From Chloroflexota bacterium (lineage in GTDB: Bacteria > Chloroflexota > Limnocylindria > P2-11E), in assembly GCA_005882765.1 (NCBI GenBank), contig VBDV01000121.1:1-36619 (forward strand): 36,619 bases of DNA, read 5' to 3'. The notes under the pieces are model-generated. The model searched no databases, was not told the origin of the DNA, and saw nothing but the letters and a program-made list of their open reading frames with translations. How positions within the stretch are numbered: the first letter of the stretch is position 1; every line of letters begins with the position of its first letter. The translations under genes and the position numbers were made by a program. Shown in pieces: positions 1 to 8,622 of this stretch.

Positions 1-183
1 CGCGATATGTAGCTCGGAGTCGCCGTAGCTCGCCGCCGTGTCGAGATGATTGAGGTCGTAGCGGAGCACGAGCTCGACCGCCCGGTCGGCCTCGGCCTCG
101 GTCACCTTCCCGAGTGCGGCCCCGCCAAAAAGGGTGCGGCGGCTTTCGTGTCCGGTGCTGCCGAATGGAGCGCTCGGTATCAC
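1..183 (-). CDS. Aldo/keto reductase, N-terminal part (runs off left edge)
   Basis: The minus strand from position 183 to the window edge reads as 61 uninterrupted codons starting with GTG. The frame contains [18 protein letters not shown] and then [11 protein letters not shown], the signature around the catalytic Asp and Tyr of aldo/keto reductases (D48 and Y53 here). These NAD(P)H enzymes reduce aldehydes and ketones in the cytoplasm. The GTG start is favoured because TATCGT lies 7 nt upstream, a spacing seen before several other genes in this window, and there is no Shine-Dalgarno sequence, so the mRNA is probably leaderless. The gene is divergent from the acyl-CoA ligase. The C-terminal NADPH-binding part is outside the window, so the substrate cannot be guessed. 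Confidence 0.8.
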   Translation of the reverse strand, partial: MIPSAPFGSTGHESRRTLFGGAALGKVTEAEADRAVELVLRYDLNHLDTAASYGDSELHIA

Positions 184-190
184 GCGGCAA

Positions 191-196
191 ACGATA
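191..196 (-). promoter_or_regulatory. Leaderless -10 element for the aldo/keto reductase
   Basis: TATCGT on the minus strand fits TANNNT and lies 7 nt before the GTG at 183, so transcription should start at or next to the start codon. This is inferred from spacing only; no clear -35 is visible. Confidence 0.45.
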
Positions 197-218
197 GTTC
201 GGGGCGCGTTTTGAAGCC

Positions 219-250
219 TAGAATCGCCCCGGCCACGGGACCGGGGAGGA
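219..250 (+). promoter_or_regulatory. -10 box and Shine-Dalgarno of the acyl-CoA ligase
   Basis: TAGAAT at 219-224 resembles a -10 box. GGGGAGGA at 243-250 is a strong ribosome binding site five nt before ATG 256. It decides that start over the longer open frame beginning at 46. Confidence 0.6.
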
Positions 251-255
251 AAATC

Positions 256-1839
256 ATGGCGCTCGCCTCGACACGACCCACCACGAAGGCATTCACCTAC
301 CGCGAGATCACTCTCCAGGACCGTCTGCGGGAGGTTGCGCGCGAGGTCGGCGACAAGCCGGCGCTCCTGATGGGCGACCGCAGCGTCAGCTTCCGCGAGA
401 TCGACCAGCTGAGCGACCGGCTCGCGGCGGCGCTCGCGAAACGGGGTGTCCGCCCCGGAGACCGGGTGACGATCTTCATGCCGAACTGCGTCGAATTCGT
501 CATCGCCTTCTACGGAACGCTGAAGATCGGCGGGGTGGTGAATCCGATCAACGCGCAGTCAAAGGAGCGCGAGGTCCGCTTTCAAGTCGACGACGCGGGA
601 GCGACCGCGGTCCTGTATCACGCGGCCCTCGCACCGGTTGTGGACGCCGTCCGATCCGAACTCAAGGGCGTTCGTGCGTTCGCGGTGACCGGCGACGCCG
701 CGCCGAGCGGCGTCGAGCGGCTCAACGACCTGCTCATGGCCGACGGACCGGACGTCAGCGTGTCGGCTCACGTCGGGATGAACGATCTCGCCGCGCTCCC
801 GTACACGAGCGGGACGACGGGATTCCCGAAGGGCGTGATGCTGACGCACGCAAACCTCACCGCGAACCAGCAGCAGTTCTTCGCCGCGGTCCCCGTTCGC
901 CGCGACGACGTCTTCCTGAACGTCCTCCCCTACTTCCACATCTACGCGCTCAACCTGTTGATGACCGGCGCGATCAGCCTCGGCGCGACGCAAGTGATCA
1001 TGCCGCGCTTCGACATGGTCGAGTACTGCACGCTCGTGGAGCGGCGCCGGGCGACGGTCTGCTTCATCGTGCCGCCGATCGTCCTCGGGCTCGCGATGAG
1101 TCCCGAAGTCGAGAAGCACGACTTCTCGTCGGTGCGCTTTTTCTTCAGCGGCGCCGCCCCGCTCGCTCCCGATCCCGCGAAGCGGATGATCCAGCGCATC
1201 GGCAAACCGATCATCCAGGGCTACGGTCTCACCGAGACCTCGCCGGTAACGCACGCGAATCCCATTGAAGCCGCCGTCCTCGAGTCGATCGGGCGTCCGG
1301 TCCCGGGCACGGAGGACAAGATCGTCGACCTCGAGACCGGCACGAAGACGCTCCCGAACGGCGAGGTCGGCGAGATCTGCGTTCGCGGGCCACAGGTGAT
1401 GAAGGGCTACTGGAACAAACCTGTGGACACGGCGGACGTCATCCGCGACGGGTGGTTCCACACCGGGGACGTCGGCCGGCGCGACGACAAGGGATACGTC
1501 TTCATCGTCGATCGCAAGAAAGAGTTCATCAAGTACAAGGGATTCGGCGTCGGGCCGGCCGAGGTCGAGGCGGTCCTCTGCGAGCATCCTGCGGTCGCCG
1601 ACGCCGGAGTCATCGGAAAGCCCGACGAAGAGGCGGGCGAGATCCCGAAGGCTTTCGTCCAGCTGCGCCCGAACACCCAGGCCACGGCGGAGGAGCTCAT
1701 CGCCTTCGTGAAGGAGCGGATCGCCGATTACAAGCGCGTGCGCGAGGTCGAGTTCATCGAGAAAGTGCCGCGCACGGCGTCCGGGAAAATACTTCGCCGG
1801 GAGCTTGCCGACCTCGAGCGTCGCCGCGCTAGCCCTTGA
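256..1839 (+). CDS. AMP-forming acyl-CoA synthetase (long-chain fatty acid / 4-coumarate-CoA ligase type)
   Basis: This 527-residue protein is normal length for the ANL superfamily. It activates a carboxylic acid with ATP to an acyl-adenylate and transfers it to CoA. Visible motifs in order are the AMP/phosphate loop [11 protein letters not shown] (about 182-192), GYGLTETSP (about 320), the hinge region [10 protein letters not shown] (about 400), [19 protein letters not shown] (about 419-437), and [13 protein letters not shown] with the catalytic Lys near 510. ATG 256 is chosen for the GGGGAGGA site just upstream. There is no signal peptide, so it is cytoplasmic. Its last 11 nt overlap the convergent permease gene. 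Substrate chain length cannot be read from the sequence; the [10 protein letters not shown] segment is typical of fatty-acyl and coumaroyl-CoA ligases. Confidence 0.93.
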   Translation: MALASTRPTTKAFTYREITLQDRLREVAREVGDKPALLMGDRSVSFREIDQLSDRLAAALAKRGVRPGDRVTIFMPNCVEFVIAFYGTLKIGGVVNPINAQSKEREVRFQVDDAGATAVLYHAALAPVVDAVRSELKGVRAFAVTGDAAPSGVERLNDLLMADGPDVSVSAHVGMNDLAALPYTSGTTGFPKGVMLTHANLTANQQQFFAAVPVRRDDVFLNVLPYFHIYALNLLMTGAISLGATQVIMPRFDMVEYCTLVERRRATVCFIVPPIVLGLAMSPEVEKHDFSSVRFFFSGAAPLAPDPAKRMIQRIGKPIIQGYGLTETSPVTHANPIEAAVLESIGRPVPGTEDKIVDLETGTKTLPNGEVGEICVRGPQVMKGYWNKPVDTADVIRDGWFHTGDVGRRDDKGYVFIVDRKKEFIKYKGFGVGPAEVEAVLCEHPAVADAGVIGKPDEEAGEIPKAFVQLRPNTQATAEELIAFVKERIADYKRVREVEFIEKVPRTASGKILRRELADLERRRASP

Positions 1840-2650
1840 CTCCGCCGATCCGGATTCCCTCGATGAAGTGACGCTGGAAAGCAAAGAACACGGCGATCAT
1901 GGGGATAGCCGCGACGGCGGCGCCCGTCATGAGCATCCCGTAGTCGGTGTTGAACTCCCCCTGCAGGGTGGCCAAACCAACCTGCACCGGGTATTTCGAT
2001 GGATCGCGCAGGATCACGAGCGGAAAGATGAAGGCGTTCCAATAGCGTTGGAACGTGAAGATAGCGAGCACCGCAAGAGCGGGACGTGAAAGCGGCACGA
2101 TGATGTGCCGGTACACCTGCCACTCGGACGCACCGTCGACGCGCGCTGCGTGTTCGAGCTCGGTCGGCAGTGTCTGGATGAACTGCTTCATCAGGAATAT
2201 GCCGAACACGTCAGCCAATCCCGGAAGGATCACGCCGGGATAGGTATCGAGCAGCCCTAGGAAACGCAGGATGAAGAAAACCGGGATCAGGGTCACCTGC
2301 GCCGGCACCGTGAGCGTGCTCACCACCAGCCAGAACATCACGTTCTTTCCCGGAAAGCGCCGCTTCGCGAACGCGTATCCGGCCATGGAATCAAAGAGAA
2401 GGTGGAACGCGGTGATCACGCCGGCGATCACCACGGTGTTGAACAGCCACCGAACGATCGGCGTCGTCTCGAAAAGCCGCACGTAGTTCGCGGTCGTTAG
2501 CTCCCGCGGCACGATCTCGGGCGGCACCCGCACCACGTACTGGGTCGGTGACAGTGACGTCAGGAACAGCCAGTACAACGGGAAGAGCGAGAGCCCGCCC
2601 GCAAGGAGCAGAACGACATGGACTGGAAGGCGCTGCCTAATACTCGACAT
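1829..2650 (-). CDS. Carbohydrate ABC transporter permease, MalG/UgpE type
   Basis: This 273-residue integral membrane protein has about six hydrophobic segments and the cytoplasmic EAA loop (HAARVDGASEWQVYRHIIVPLSRPA, split around residues 175-200) that contacts the ATPase subunit. It is the second permease of a CUT1-type sugar importer. The frame is open further upstream, but ATG 2650 is preferred: it overlaps the end of the first permease gene by 14 nt, and the upstream residues are Arg/Ser-rich shadow sequence. No ATP-binding subunit is encoded nearby; CUT1 systems often share a distant MsmK-like ATPase. The sugar is not predictable. Confidence 0.92.
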   Translation of the reverse strand: MSSIRQRLPVHVVLLLAGGLSLFPLYWLFLTSLSPTQYVVRVPPEIVPRELTTANYVRLFETTPIVRWLFNTVVIAGVITAFHLLFDSMAGYAFAKRRFPGKNVMFWLVVSTLTVPAQVTLIPVFFILRFLGLLDTYPGVILPGLADVFGIFLMKQFIQTLPTELEHAARVDGASEWQVYRHIIVPLSRPALAVLAIFTFQRYWNAFIFPLVILRDPSKYPVQVGLATLQGEFNTDYGMLMTGAAVAAIPMIAVFFAFQRHFIEGIRIGGVKG

Positions 2651-3551
2651 CGGACCGAAGCGAGCGGAACTGCACCACCGCAACAACGAGCGCCATTCCG
2701 AAGAGGACCACCGCCATCGCACTCGCCAGCCCGTAGCGCCCGAACTGGAACGCCGTGGAGTAGATGAGCTGCACGATCGTGATCGTCGCGTTATTCGGCC
2801 CGCCGCCGTTCGTCATGATGTACACGCGCTCGAATAGCTGGAACGCGAGGATCGTGTAGATCACGACCAGGTAAAGCGTTGTCGGCCGCAAAAGCGGCAC
2901 CGTGATGTGGCGCCACTTCGAAAACCAGCTCGCGCCGTCGAGGTCCGCAGCCTCGTAGAGTTCGCGTGGGAGCGACCCCATCGCCGCGGAGTAGAGGACC
3001 ACGCCGCCGCCCGGGATCGTCAACACGGCGCTCAGGATCACCGCGATGAGCGCCTGATCCGAGCTTCCGATCCACAGGTAGGGGCCAAGCCCGACCGTGC
3101 CCAGCGCCGTGTTCGCGAGGCCGTACGGATTGGCGTTGAAGATCCAGCGCCACACCATCGCCACGAGGATCGCCGAGTTCACGAGGGGCAAATAGAAAAG
3201 CGCGCGGTAGAAGACGTGTGCCCTCGGGCCGAGCGGTTGGATGAGGCTAGCGACGACGAGGGCGAGCGTGATCTGCGCCGCGACGACGACCGTCGCGTAC
3301 AGGATCGTGTTTCCGACCGCCTGTATGAAGACGGGATCGGCCGCGAGGGTCTCGAAGTTCGCGAGCCCGATGAACTCGCCGCCGGTCACCCGCGCGTTCT
3401 GTAGCGACAGCACCAGCCCCTGGACCACCGGCAGCAGCGTGAACACGACGAACAGCGAGAACGTCGGGAGCACGAAGATGTACGACCAGCCATAACGTCG
3501 CAGCACCGCGGCGAAACTGCGTCGCCGCCGCGATGCAGCGGTCGCGCTCAT
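2637..3551 (-). CDS. Carbohydrate ABC transporter permease, MalF/UgpA type
   Basis: This 304-residue first permease of a CUT1 importer has an Arg-rich cytoplasmic N-terminus, a first membrane span near residues 22-45 (YIFVLPTFSLFVVFTLLPV) and five more spans. The EAA loop LYEAADLDGASWFSKWRHIT followed by VPLLRP is near residues 200-225. ATG 3551 follows the stop of the binding-protein gene by two nt, so the two are translated together. It forms a heterodimeric channel with the next permease and receives substrate from the lipoprotein upstream. Confidence 0.93.
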   Translation of the reverse strand: MSATAASRRRRSFAAVLRRYGWSYIFVLPTFSLFVVFTLLPVVQGLVLSLQNARVTGGEFIGLANFETLAADPVFIQAVGNTILYATVVVAAQITLALVVASLIQPLGPRAHVFYRALFYLPLVNSAILVAMVWRWIFNANPYGLANTALGTVGLGPYLWIGSSDQALIAVILSAVLTIPGGGVVLYSAAMGSLPRELYEAADLDGASWFSKWRHITVPLLRPTTLYLVVIYTILAFQLFERVYIMTNGGGPNNATITIVQLIYSTAFQFGRYGLASAMAVVLFGMALVVAVVQFRSLRSDVEY

Positions 3552-3553
3552 GT

Positions 3554-4903
3554 TTATTTGTTGGCTTCGTCCAGCAGCTTCTGCGCCTGCGGCGCCACCT
3601 CGTCGAGTGCCTGCTTCGGCGTCTTCTTGCCCTCGAGCGCGGCGTCACGCGCCGGCCGCAGGTACTTCTGGTCGATCTCCGACCACGTGCTCACGTTGGG
3701 CAGCACGTAGGTAAAGGCGCCCATCGTGGCGACCTTCGCCTTCGCCGGGTGATAGTCGCCGTAGATGCCTGCCGCGGACTTTCGGCCCGCAGGGGCGAGC
3801 CAGTACTCGACAGGCGGCGTCTGCTTTTTGAGGTCCGGTCCGATGTCCGGCCCGGTGAGGTACTTGGCAAACGCATGGGCAGCGGCCTTCTTGTCCGCGT
3901 CCGACTGCTCGCGCACGGCGATGAAGCCGACGCCGCCCCACGCGGTCTGGTCGCCCTTCGCCTTTGGGAAGTTGGCGATGTCCCAGTTCGTTCCGAACTT
4001 CCACTTCGCATCGGCGTTGAGCACGTTGATCATTGCGCTCGGTCGCTGGAGGATCGCCACCTCACCGGCGATGAAGCGCGCCTGCGAGTCGTTGGGGTTC
4101 AGCGTCAAGAAGTCGGGCGGCATGACTTTCTGCTGTGCGAGCGCGACCCACTTCTCGAGACCGCTCACCGCGTCTGCGCTGTTGAACGTCCAGGTCTTGA
4201 TGGAGGTGTCGTACGGCCGGCCGCCGTCGATGAGCATGAAGGCGAACTCGTCGTTCGCATGCGCGAAGCCGTAGATCTGCTTGCCGTCGGCGCGCTTGAA
4301 GGTCAGCTTCTTCGCCGCGGCGAGGAACTCGTCATATGTCCAGTTTCCATTCGCCGGGGGCGTGACGCCGGCCTCCTTGAAGAGGTCGAGGTTGATGTAC
4401 TCGAACCACGGCACGATCCACAGCGGATACGCCACCACCGTGCCCTTGTATGTCGTGGCCTTGAGGGCGCTCGGGTTGAAGTCGTTGCGCTCGGCGTCGG
4501 TGAGCGTCGGCTGGGACAGCTGACCGGCCGCGGCGTACTTCAGCACGTCGCCACCGGTGGTGTGGAACACGTCGGGACCGGCGTGCTGCTGCAGGATCGC
4601 GATGTCGAACTTCTGGTCCGTTTCGGCGCCGAACGGACCGCCCTGGATCGCGATGGTCACATTTGCGGCACGGTCCTTATATGCCTTCACGGCCGCATCG
4701 GACGTGATCGTTTCGGCGGACTGGGTGCCGGCGGCGTAGTTGCGGCGCCACCACTCGATGCTGACGGGCTTCGGCGCCGGGCTGACGCCAGCAGAACTCG
4801 GGCTCGGGCTTGGCGTCGCGGTGGGTCCGCATGCCACGACCACGCCAACTGCGGCCAACGCTTCCAGGAAACGCCGGCGATTCATCACTCCGCCACCGGT
4901 CAT
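3554..4903 (-). CDS. Extracellular sugar-binding lipoprotein (family 1 solute-binding protein)
   Basis: This 449-residue substrate-binding lipoprotein belongs to the sugar importer encoded just downstream. ATG 4903 is selected because GGGAGG lies 7 nt before it; ATG 4885 (MNRRRF) is an alternative. The N-terminus has RRRF, a short hydrophobic stretch and the lipobox VVAC, then a Thr/Ser/Pro linker, so the mature protein should be lipid-anchored outside the membrane. The rest shows the family 1 pattern, with GPDVFHTTGGDVLKYAAAG, a Trp-rich middle (PLWIVPWFEYINLDLF) and NWTYDEFLAAAKKLTF. The aromatic content suits a sugar ligand, but identity is unknown. Confidence 0.92.
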   Translation of the reverse strand: MTGGGVMNRRRFLEALAAVGVVVACGPTATPSPSPSSAGVSPAPKPVSIEWWRRNYAAGTQSAETITSDAAVKAYKDRAANVTIAIQGGPFGAETDQKFDIAILQQHAGPDVFHTTGGDVLKYAAAGQLSQPTLTDAERNDFNPSALKATTYKGTVVAYPLWIVPWFEYINLDLFKEAGVTPPANGNWTYDEFLAAAKKLTFKRADGKQIYGFAHANDEFAFMLIDGGRPYDTSIKTWTFNSADAVSGLEKWVALAQQKVMPPDFLTLNPNDSQARFIAGEVAILQRPSAMINVLNADAKWKFGTNWDIANFPKAKGDQTAWGGVGFIAVREQSDADKKAAAHAFAKYLTGPDIGPDLKKQTPPVEYWLAPAGRKSAAGIYGDYHPAKAKVATMGAFTYVLPNVSTWSEIDQKYLRPARDAALEGKKTPKQALDEVAPQAQKLLDEANK

Positions 4904-4910
4904 CTGAAGA

Positions 4911-4942
4911 CCTCCCCCCGCTTGGATCAGCCGCTGACTATA
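4911..4942 (-). promoter_or_regulatory. Internal promoter and RBS for the sugar ABC operon
   Basis: Between the two binding-protein genes the minus strand has TATAGT (4942-4937), close to the -10 consensus, and GGGGGGAGG (4919-4911), a strong ribosome site. The sugar transporter may therefore be transcribed independently of the genes before it. No clear -35 was identified. Confidence 0.5.
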
Positions 4943-4949
4943 GAAGGGT

Positions 4950-6710
4950 CTATTTCGTCCAGTCGGCGGCGTTGTACATCTCCGAGTCCCAGGGCGACGG
5001 GTCCACACCTTTGAGCGACTTCGCGACCGCGCTCGTCACGGCGGCTCGCTGGACAAGCGGGATCACGGCCACGTCTTGGATCAGGACATCGTTGGCCTGT
5101 CGCGCGATGTCCGCGCGCTTGGCGGGATCGCTCTCGCTGAACAGGCGCACGACGAGCGCGTCGAAGTCCTTATTCGAGTAGCGCGCGCGGTTTCCGAGGA
5201 GCCAGCTATTGGCCCTGGCGGCCATCTGTCCGCTCGTCCAGCCAGAGGTGAGGTACGCCGTCGGGTCGGGGTCGCCGCCATCGGCGTACGTCTGCACGTC
5301 CGCCCAGAAGCGATCGGCACCACCGGGCGACGTATTCGAAAAGAAGGTGGTGAACGGCTCGGAGCGAAGGTCGACCTGAAAACCGATGCTCTCCCAGTCC
5401 TTCTTCAGCAACGTTTGTGTGAGCTCCCGGCGTGCGTTGACGTTCGTTTGGAAGAGCACCTTCAGCTTCACCGTGCCTTTCGCACGGATCCCATCGGCGC
5501 CTTTGGTCCACCCGGCCCGATCGAGCTCAGCATTCGCGGCATCCACATCGAACTTGCAGGCATCGAATCCTTTGGTGTTCGGCGAGCTGATCGCGTCCGG
5601 CGCGGCGAGCACGTTGCACGTCGCCTTCCCGAACAGCCCGTCTCCGTAGATCTTCTGCGCGATCGCGTCACGGTTCGTCGCCATCGCCAGCGCGCGGCGG
5701 ACGGACTTGTCCGCCAGGAACGGGTGTTTCGTGTCGGGCTCGGCGCGTTTGTCGCCGAGCGACGCGTCGGGGTTGGAGAAATTGAGATCGAGGCGCTCGA
5801 CGCTCGAACCGAAGACCGTCAGGAGAGCGGCGGTCTGCGAGTTCTGCGCAAGGGTGCGAAGTGTGGTCGGCTCGACCTGAAGGTTCCAGGCGTAGTCGAT
5901 GTCCCCGGTCTGGAAGACCGCGCGCGCGGCGGCCTCGGGGTCGGTGCCGCCTTTGAAAGTCACCGATTTGAAGAACGGCTTGTTCGCATCGCGGAAGCTG
6001 TCGTTGAGGTCGAAGGTGGCGACGTCGCTGATCTTGAAGTCGCGGACCTTGTAGGGACCGGTGCCGATGGGCTTGAGGTCCGCGGCGCAGCCTGCCACGT
6101 TGGCGCCGAGACAGCTCTTGTACTGATCTCTCTGGAGGATGGCGCCCTGCACCCCGACGCCCCACTGGAAGACGTTCGGATGGGGCGACCGGTACGTGAC
6201 GACGACGGTGTTCGCGTCACGGGCCACGACGCTCTGAACGCCGTCGCAGCGATCGAATGTCGTCGCGGCCGTCGCCGGGTCGCATTGGTATTGGTAGGTG
6301 AAGGCGACGTCGTCGGCCGAGAACGGCGTGCCGTCCGACCACTTCACGCCCTGGCGGAGCTTCCAGGTCACGCTTGTGAAGTCCTTCGCGATACCGCTAT
6401 TCGCCACGGTCGGGATCTCGGCGGCGAGGCCGTTGGCGATCGGCTGACCGTCCTTTCCGAGCGAGGCCAGCGGTTCGAGCACCAGTCGGGCGGCGTCGCT
6501 GTCCTTGGGACCGGTGGCCTGATGCGTATTGAGTGTTCTCGGCGGCTGCCAGTACAGGATCTTGAGATCGCCGCCGGCGCCGCGCTGCGACACGAGCGCG
6601 CCCGATGACGGGCTCGGCGTGCCGCTGCGGGTGGCGTCCGTTGGCTGCGGCACGCACGCGGCAAGGGCGAGGACGGAAGCAGCCGTGAGCGCCGGCACGC
6701 GGATGGGCAT
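4950..6710 (-). CDS. Peptide/nickel-type ABC substrate-binding lipoprotein (family 5)
   Basis: This 586-residue lipoprotein has a signal peptide and lipobox LAAC (Cys19), then a Ser/Thr/Pro linker. The body has the family 5 signature: TWKLRQGVKWSDGTPFSADDV near residues 115-135, IGTGPYKV near 215, ALAMATNRDAIAQKIYG near 340, and a C-terminal region rich in aromatic and charged residues. Such proteins bind oligopeptides or other large ligands. Its ATG overlaps the stop of the hydrolase gene by one nt (TGATG), so the two are coupled. No DppB/DppC-type permease or ATPase lies in the window; the next permeases are of sugar type, so its transport partners must be elsewhere. Confidence 0.9.
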   Translation of the reverse strand: MPIRVPALTAASVLALAACVPQPTDATRSGTPSPSSGALVSQRGAGGDLKILYWQPPRTLNTHQATGPKDSDAARLVLEPLASLGKDGQPIANGLAAEIPTVANSGIAKDFTSVTWKLRQGVKWSDGTPFSADDVAFTYQYQCDPATAATTFDRCDGVQSVVARDANTVVVTYRSPHPNVFQWGVGVQGAILQRDQYKSCLGANVAGCAADLKPIGTGPYKVRDFKISDVATFDLNDSFRDANKPFFKSVTFKGGTDPEAAARAVFQTGDIDYAWNLQVEPTTLRTLAQNSQTAALLTVFGSSVERLDLNFSNPDASLGDKRAEPDTKHPFLADKSVRRALAMATNRDAIAQKIYGDGLFGKATCNVLAAPDAISSPNTKGFDACKFDVDAANAELDRAGWTKGADGIRAKGTVKLKVLFQTNVNARRELTQTLLKKDWESIGFQVDLRSEPFTTFFSNTSPGGADRFWADVQTYADGGDPDPTAYLTSGWTSGQMAARANSWLLGNRARYSNKDFDALVVRLFSESDPAKRADIARQANDVLIQDVAVIPLVQRAAVTSAVAKSLKGVDPSPWDSEMYNAADWTK

Positions 6711-7675
6711 CAGAGCTCGCCGATTGCCAGAAGCAGTCCGTTCTTCTTGATCGCCGGGCTCGTGACGATGAAGAGGACAACTCCGCCCACGGGAGCGGTC
6801 ACGGCCGCGAGCGGTTCACCGACGAGATCGGTCATGTCGCCGAGGAGGTCACGCGGCTTCACGAGCTGGGCGACGCGGACGTGGCTGTGGAAGATCCCTT
6901 CGACCGGCGAGCGCAGCCACTCAAAGCTTTTCACGACCGTCGGCGGCTCGACGCGTTCGGGGCGGCCGCTGAGCAATCCGATCGTGCGAAGGACGTTCGT
7001 GACGCCGGTGACGTGCCGCGCGACGTCTTCCTCGATGAGGAGCCCGCGTCCGCCGGACTCGGCGATCATCGACGCGACGCCGTTCAGCGCCGCCACGGCG
7101 AACAGTGAACCGGGCCGCTCGCTCGTGGGCATGCCCTTCACGGCCCAGCGGGCGCCGTACGCGTCGGCCATCCCGCGGATGCGCTCGTCCAGCGCGGGCG
7201 TCCCCGTTTCGCGGTAGATGACGAATGGCTCCAGGTCCTCGATCAGATCGCCGGCGTGGAGATCGATCGAGTAATCGCACTTCGTGATGATCTCGGCAAG
7301 GAGGTGGTGCGCGAATCGCTCGCCCCATGTTCCGTCCGGTTTTCCCGGGAAGAGCCGGTTGAGATTGTCCCCGTCCTCGGGATTCACGTAGATGCTGCGT
7401 TCGTAGAACCCCGGTCGATTGAGGAGCGGAAGGATGAGGATGGTGCCTCGGACCGCGTCAGGCGAGATCGTTCGTCCGAGGCGGATGGCCGCCTCGATCC
7501 CGGTGTACTCGGCCGCATGGATCCCGGCGGTGATGAGCACGATCGGCCCGGCCTGGAGGCCCGCGATCGCGATGTAGGGCCACTCGTACTTCGCGAGCCC
7601 CTCGTCGCCCGAAAACGTAAAGGTCCCTGTCGCACGCTCGCCTGCGCCTGGGATCGCGATCGGCCCGATCTTCAC
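6710..7675 (-). CDS. Succinylglutamate desuccinylase / aspartoacylase family zinc hydrolase
   Basis: This 321-residue protein shows the M14-like zinc site of the AstE/AspA family: GIHAAEYTG gives ligands His53 and Glu56, and SIDLHAGD near residue 139 gives the second His. The family removes acyl groups from N-acyl amino acids. The C-terminal part is beta-rich with PVGGVVLFIVTSPAIKKNG, like the biotinyl-lipoyl-like end of this family. The GTG start at 7675 has GGAGG four nt upstream. Coupling to the peptide-type binding protein suggests that the imported compound is deacylated by this enzyme, which is inference. The acyl donor is unknown. Confidence 0.87.
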   Translation of the reverse strand: MKIGPIAIPGAGERATGTFTFSGDEGLAKYEWPYIAIAGLQAGPIVLITAGIHAAEYTGIEAAIRLGRTISPDAVRGTILILPLLNRPGFYERSIYVNPEDGDNLNRLFPGKPDGTWGERFAHHLLAEIITKCDYSIDLHAGDLIEDLEPFVIYRETGTPALDERIRGMADAYGARWAVKGMPTSERPGSLFAVAALNGVASMIAESGGRGLLIEEDVARHVTGVTNVLRTIGLLSGRPERVEPPTVVKSFEWLRSPVEGIFHSHVRVAQLVKPRDLLGDMTDLVGEPLAAVTAPVGGVVLFIVTSPAIKKNGLLLAIGEL

Positions 7676-7770
7676 CCGCCCTCCATCAAATTACGTAGTC
7701 CGTTCCTCATCCAGTTGGGGGATTGTGACGATTCGCTTGTTCCAGGACTCTTGTCGCGAGGCAGGATGTG

Positions 7771-8622
7771 ATGATCCCTCACGGGACAGCACACGACAGG
7801 GCGACCGCTATCGCCGGGCTCGCCGTTGCTCTGGTGGTCCTAGTCTCCTGCGGCGCGGCGGCCCCCGCTGGACCCACCGCGGAACCTCTGGACGGAACGT
7901 ACACGGCGAGCGGCGGCGGCGGCGCGCTTCCCGCCGTTCAGGCGCTCACCGCCCGATTCCACGAGCTTCATCCGGAAACCACCTGGATCGTGTCCGAAAG
8001 TGGTTCGAACTCGGCTATTAAGCTCGTGCTCTCCAAGACCATCGATGTCGGCTTCGTGAGCCGCGCCCTGACCGACCTGGAAAAGCAGACCGTGACGGGC
8101 ATCCCGATCGGTTTCAGCGGGACGGCCGTAGTGGTCAACGCGGCCAATCCGTTGTCGAACCTCAGCAAGGAGGACCTTCGCCGGATCTACACCGGCGAGG
8201 TCACCAGCTGGGTGGACCTCGGTGGCAGCGAGCTGATGATCCGGCCATACATCCGCGAGCCGAACGCCGCGACTCGCCAGACCTTCGAGGCCTTTGTCTT
8301 CGGAGGAGCGACCGCCACCTACGGCAGGAATGTGATCCAGCAGACCGAGGTCGAGGCGATGCTGGCTGCTGTGAACTCGTTCCCCGGCTCGATCGGGATT
8401 GCCAGCACCGGTTCTCGAACCGCAAGTGACAAGCGCGTCAAGATGATCAGCATCGACGGCGTCGTGCCGACCCAGGAGACCATCGCGAGCAACGAATACA
8501 AGATCGTTCGCCCGCTCGCAGTCATCTACTCGAATACCGCCGAGATCAAGCCCGCCGTCCGCGCATTCTTCGATTTCGTAAAGAGCGCGGAGGGTCAGCG
8601 GATCGCCGCCGCGGCGTACTAG
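7771..8622 (+). CDS. PstS-like phosphate-type substrate-binding lipoprotein
   Basis: This 283-residue lipoprotein has an N-terminal hydrophobic segment ending in the lipobox VLVSC, then a PstS-like fold: YTASGGGGALPAVQALTARF, WIVSESGSNSAIKLV (the SGS anion-binding region), IDVGFVSRALTDLEK, and LSKEDLRRIYTGEVTSW, the classic PstS sequence before the hinge. ATG 7771 is preferred over the adjacent in-frame GTG 7768; GAGG lies about nine nt upstream. No pstC, pstA or pstB gene is present, so it is an orphan binding protein. It could bind phosphate, another oxyanion, or act as a sensor. Its stop shares a CTAG palindrome with the convergent oxidoreductase stop. Confidence 0.88.
   Translation: MIPHGTAHDRATAIAGLAVALVVLVSCGAAAPAGPTAEPLDGTYTASGGGGALPAVQALTARFHELHPETTWIVSESGSNSAIKLVLSKTIDVGFVSRALTDLEKQTVTGIPIGFSGTAVVVNAANPLSNLSKEDLRRIYTGEVTSWVDLGGSELMIRPYIREPNAATRQTFEAFVFGGATATYGRNVIQQTEVEAMLAAVNSFPGSIGIASTGSRTASDKRVKMISIDGVVPTQETIASNEYKIVRPLAVIYSNTAEIKPAVRAFFDFVKSAEGQRIAAAAY

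Noticed and set aside
46-255. Upstream extension of the acyl-CoA ligase from position 46
   Set aside because: This segment codes for the aldo/keto reductase on the other strand, and ATG 256 has a strong ribosome site.
559-1884. 441-residue minus-strand open frame opposite the acyl-CoA ligase
   Set aside because: Arg/Asp/Leu-rich shadow; the ligase frame has every family motif.
3533-5014. 493-residue plus-strand open frame opposite the sugar-binding protein
   Set aside because: Shadow of the lipoprotein gene, which has SD, lipobox and family motifs; the plus frame is Arg/Val/Gly-rich without motifs.
5076-6608. 510-residue plus-strand open frame opposite the peptide-binding protein
   Set aside because: Same reason: third-position GC keeps the opposite frame open; its product has no recognisable domain.
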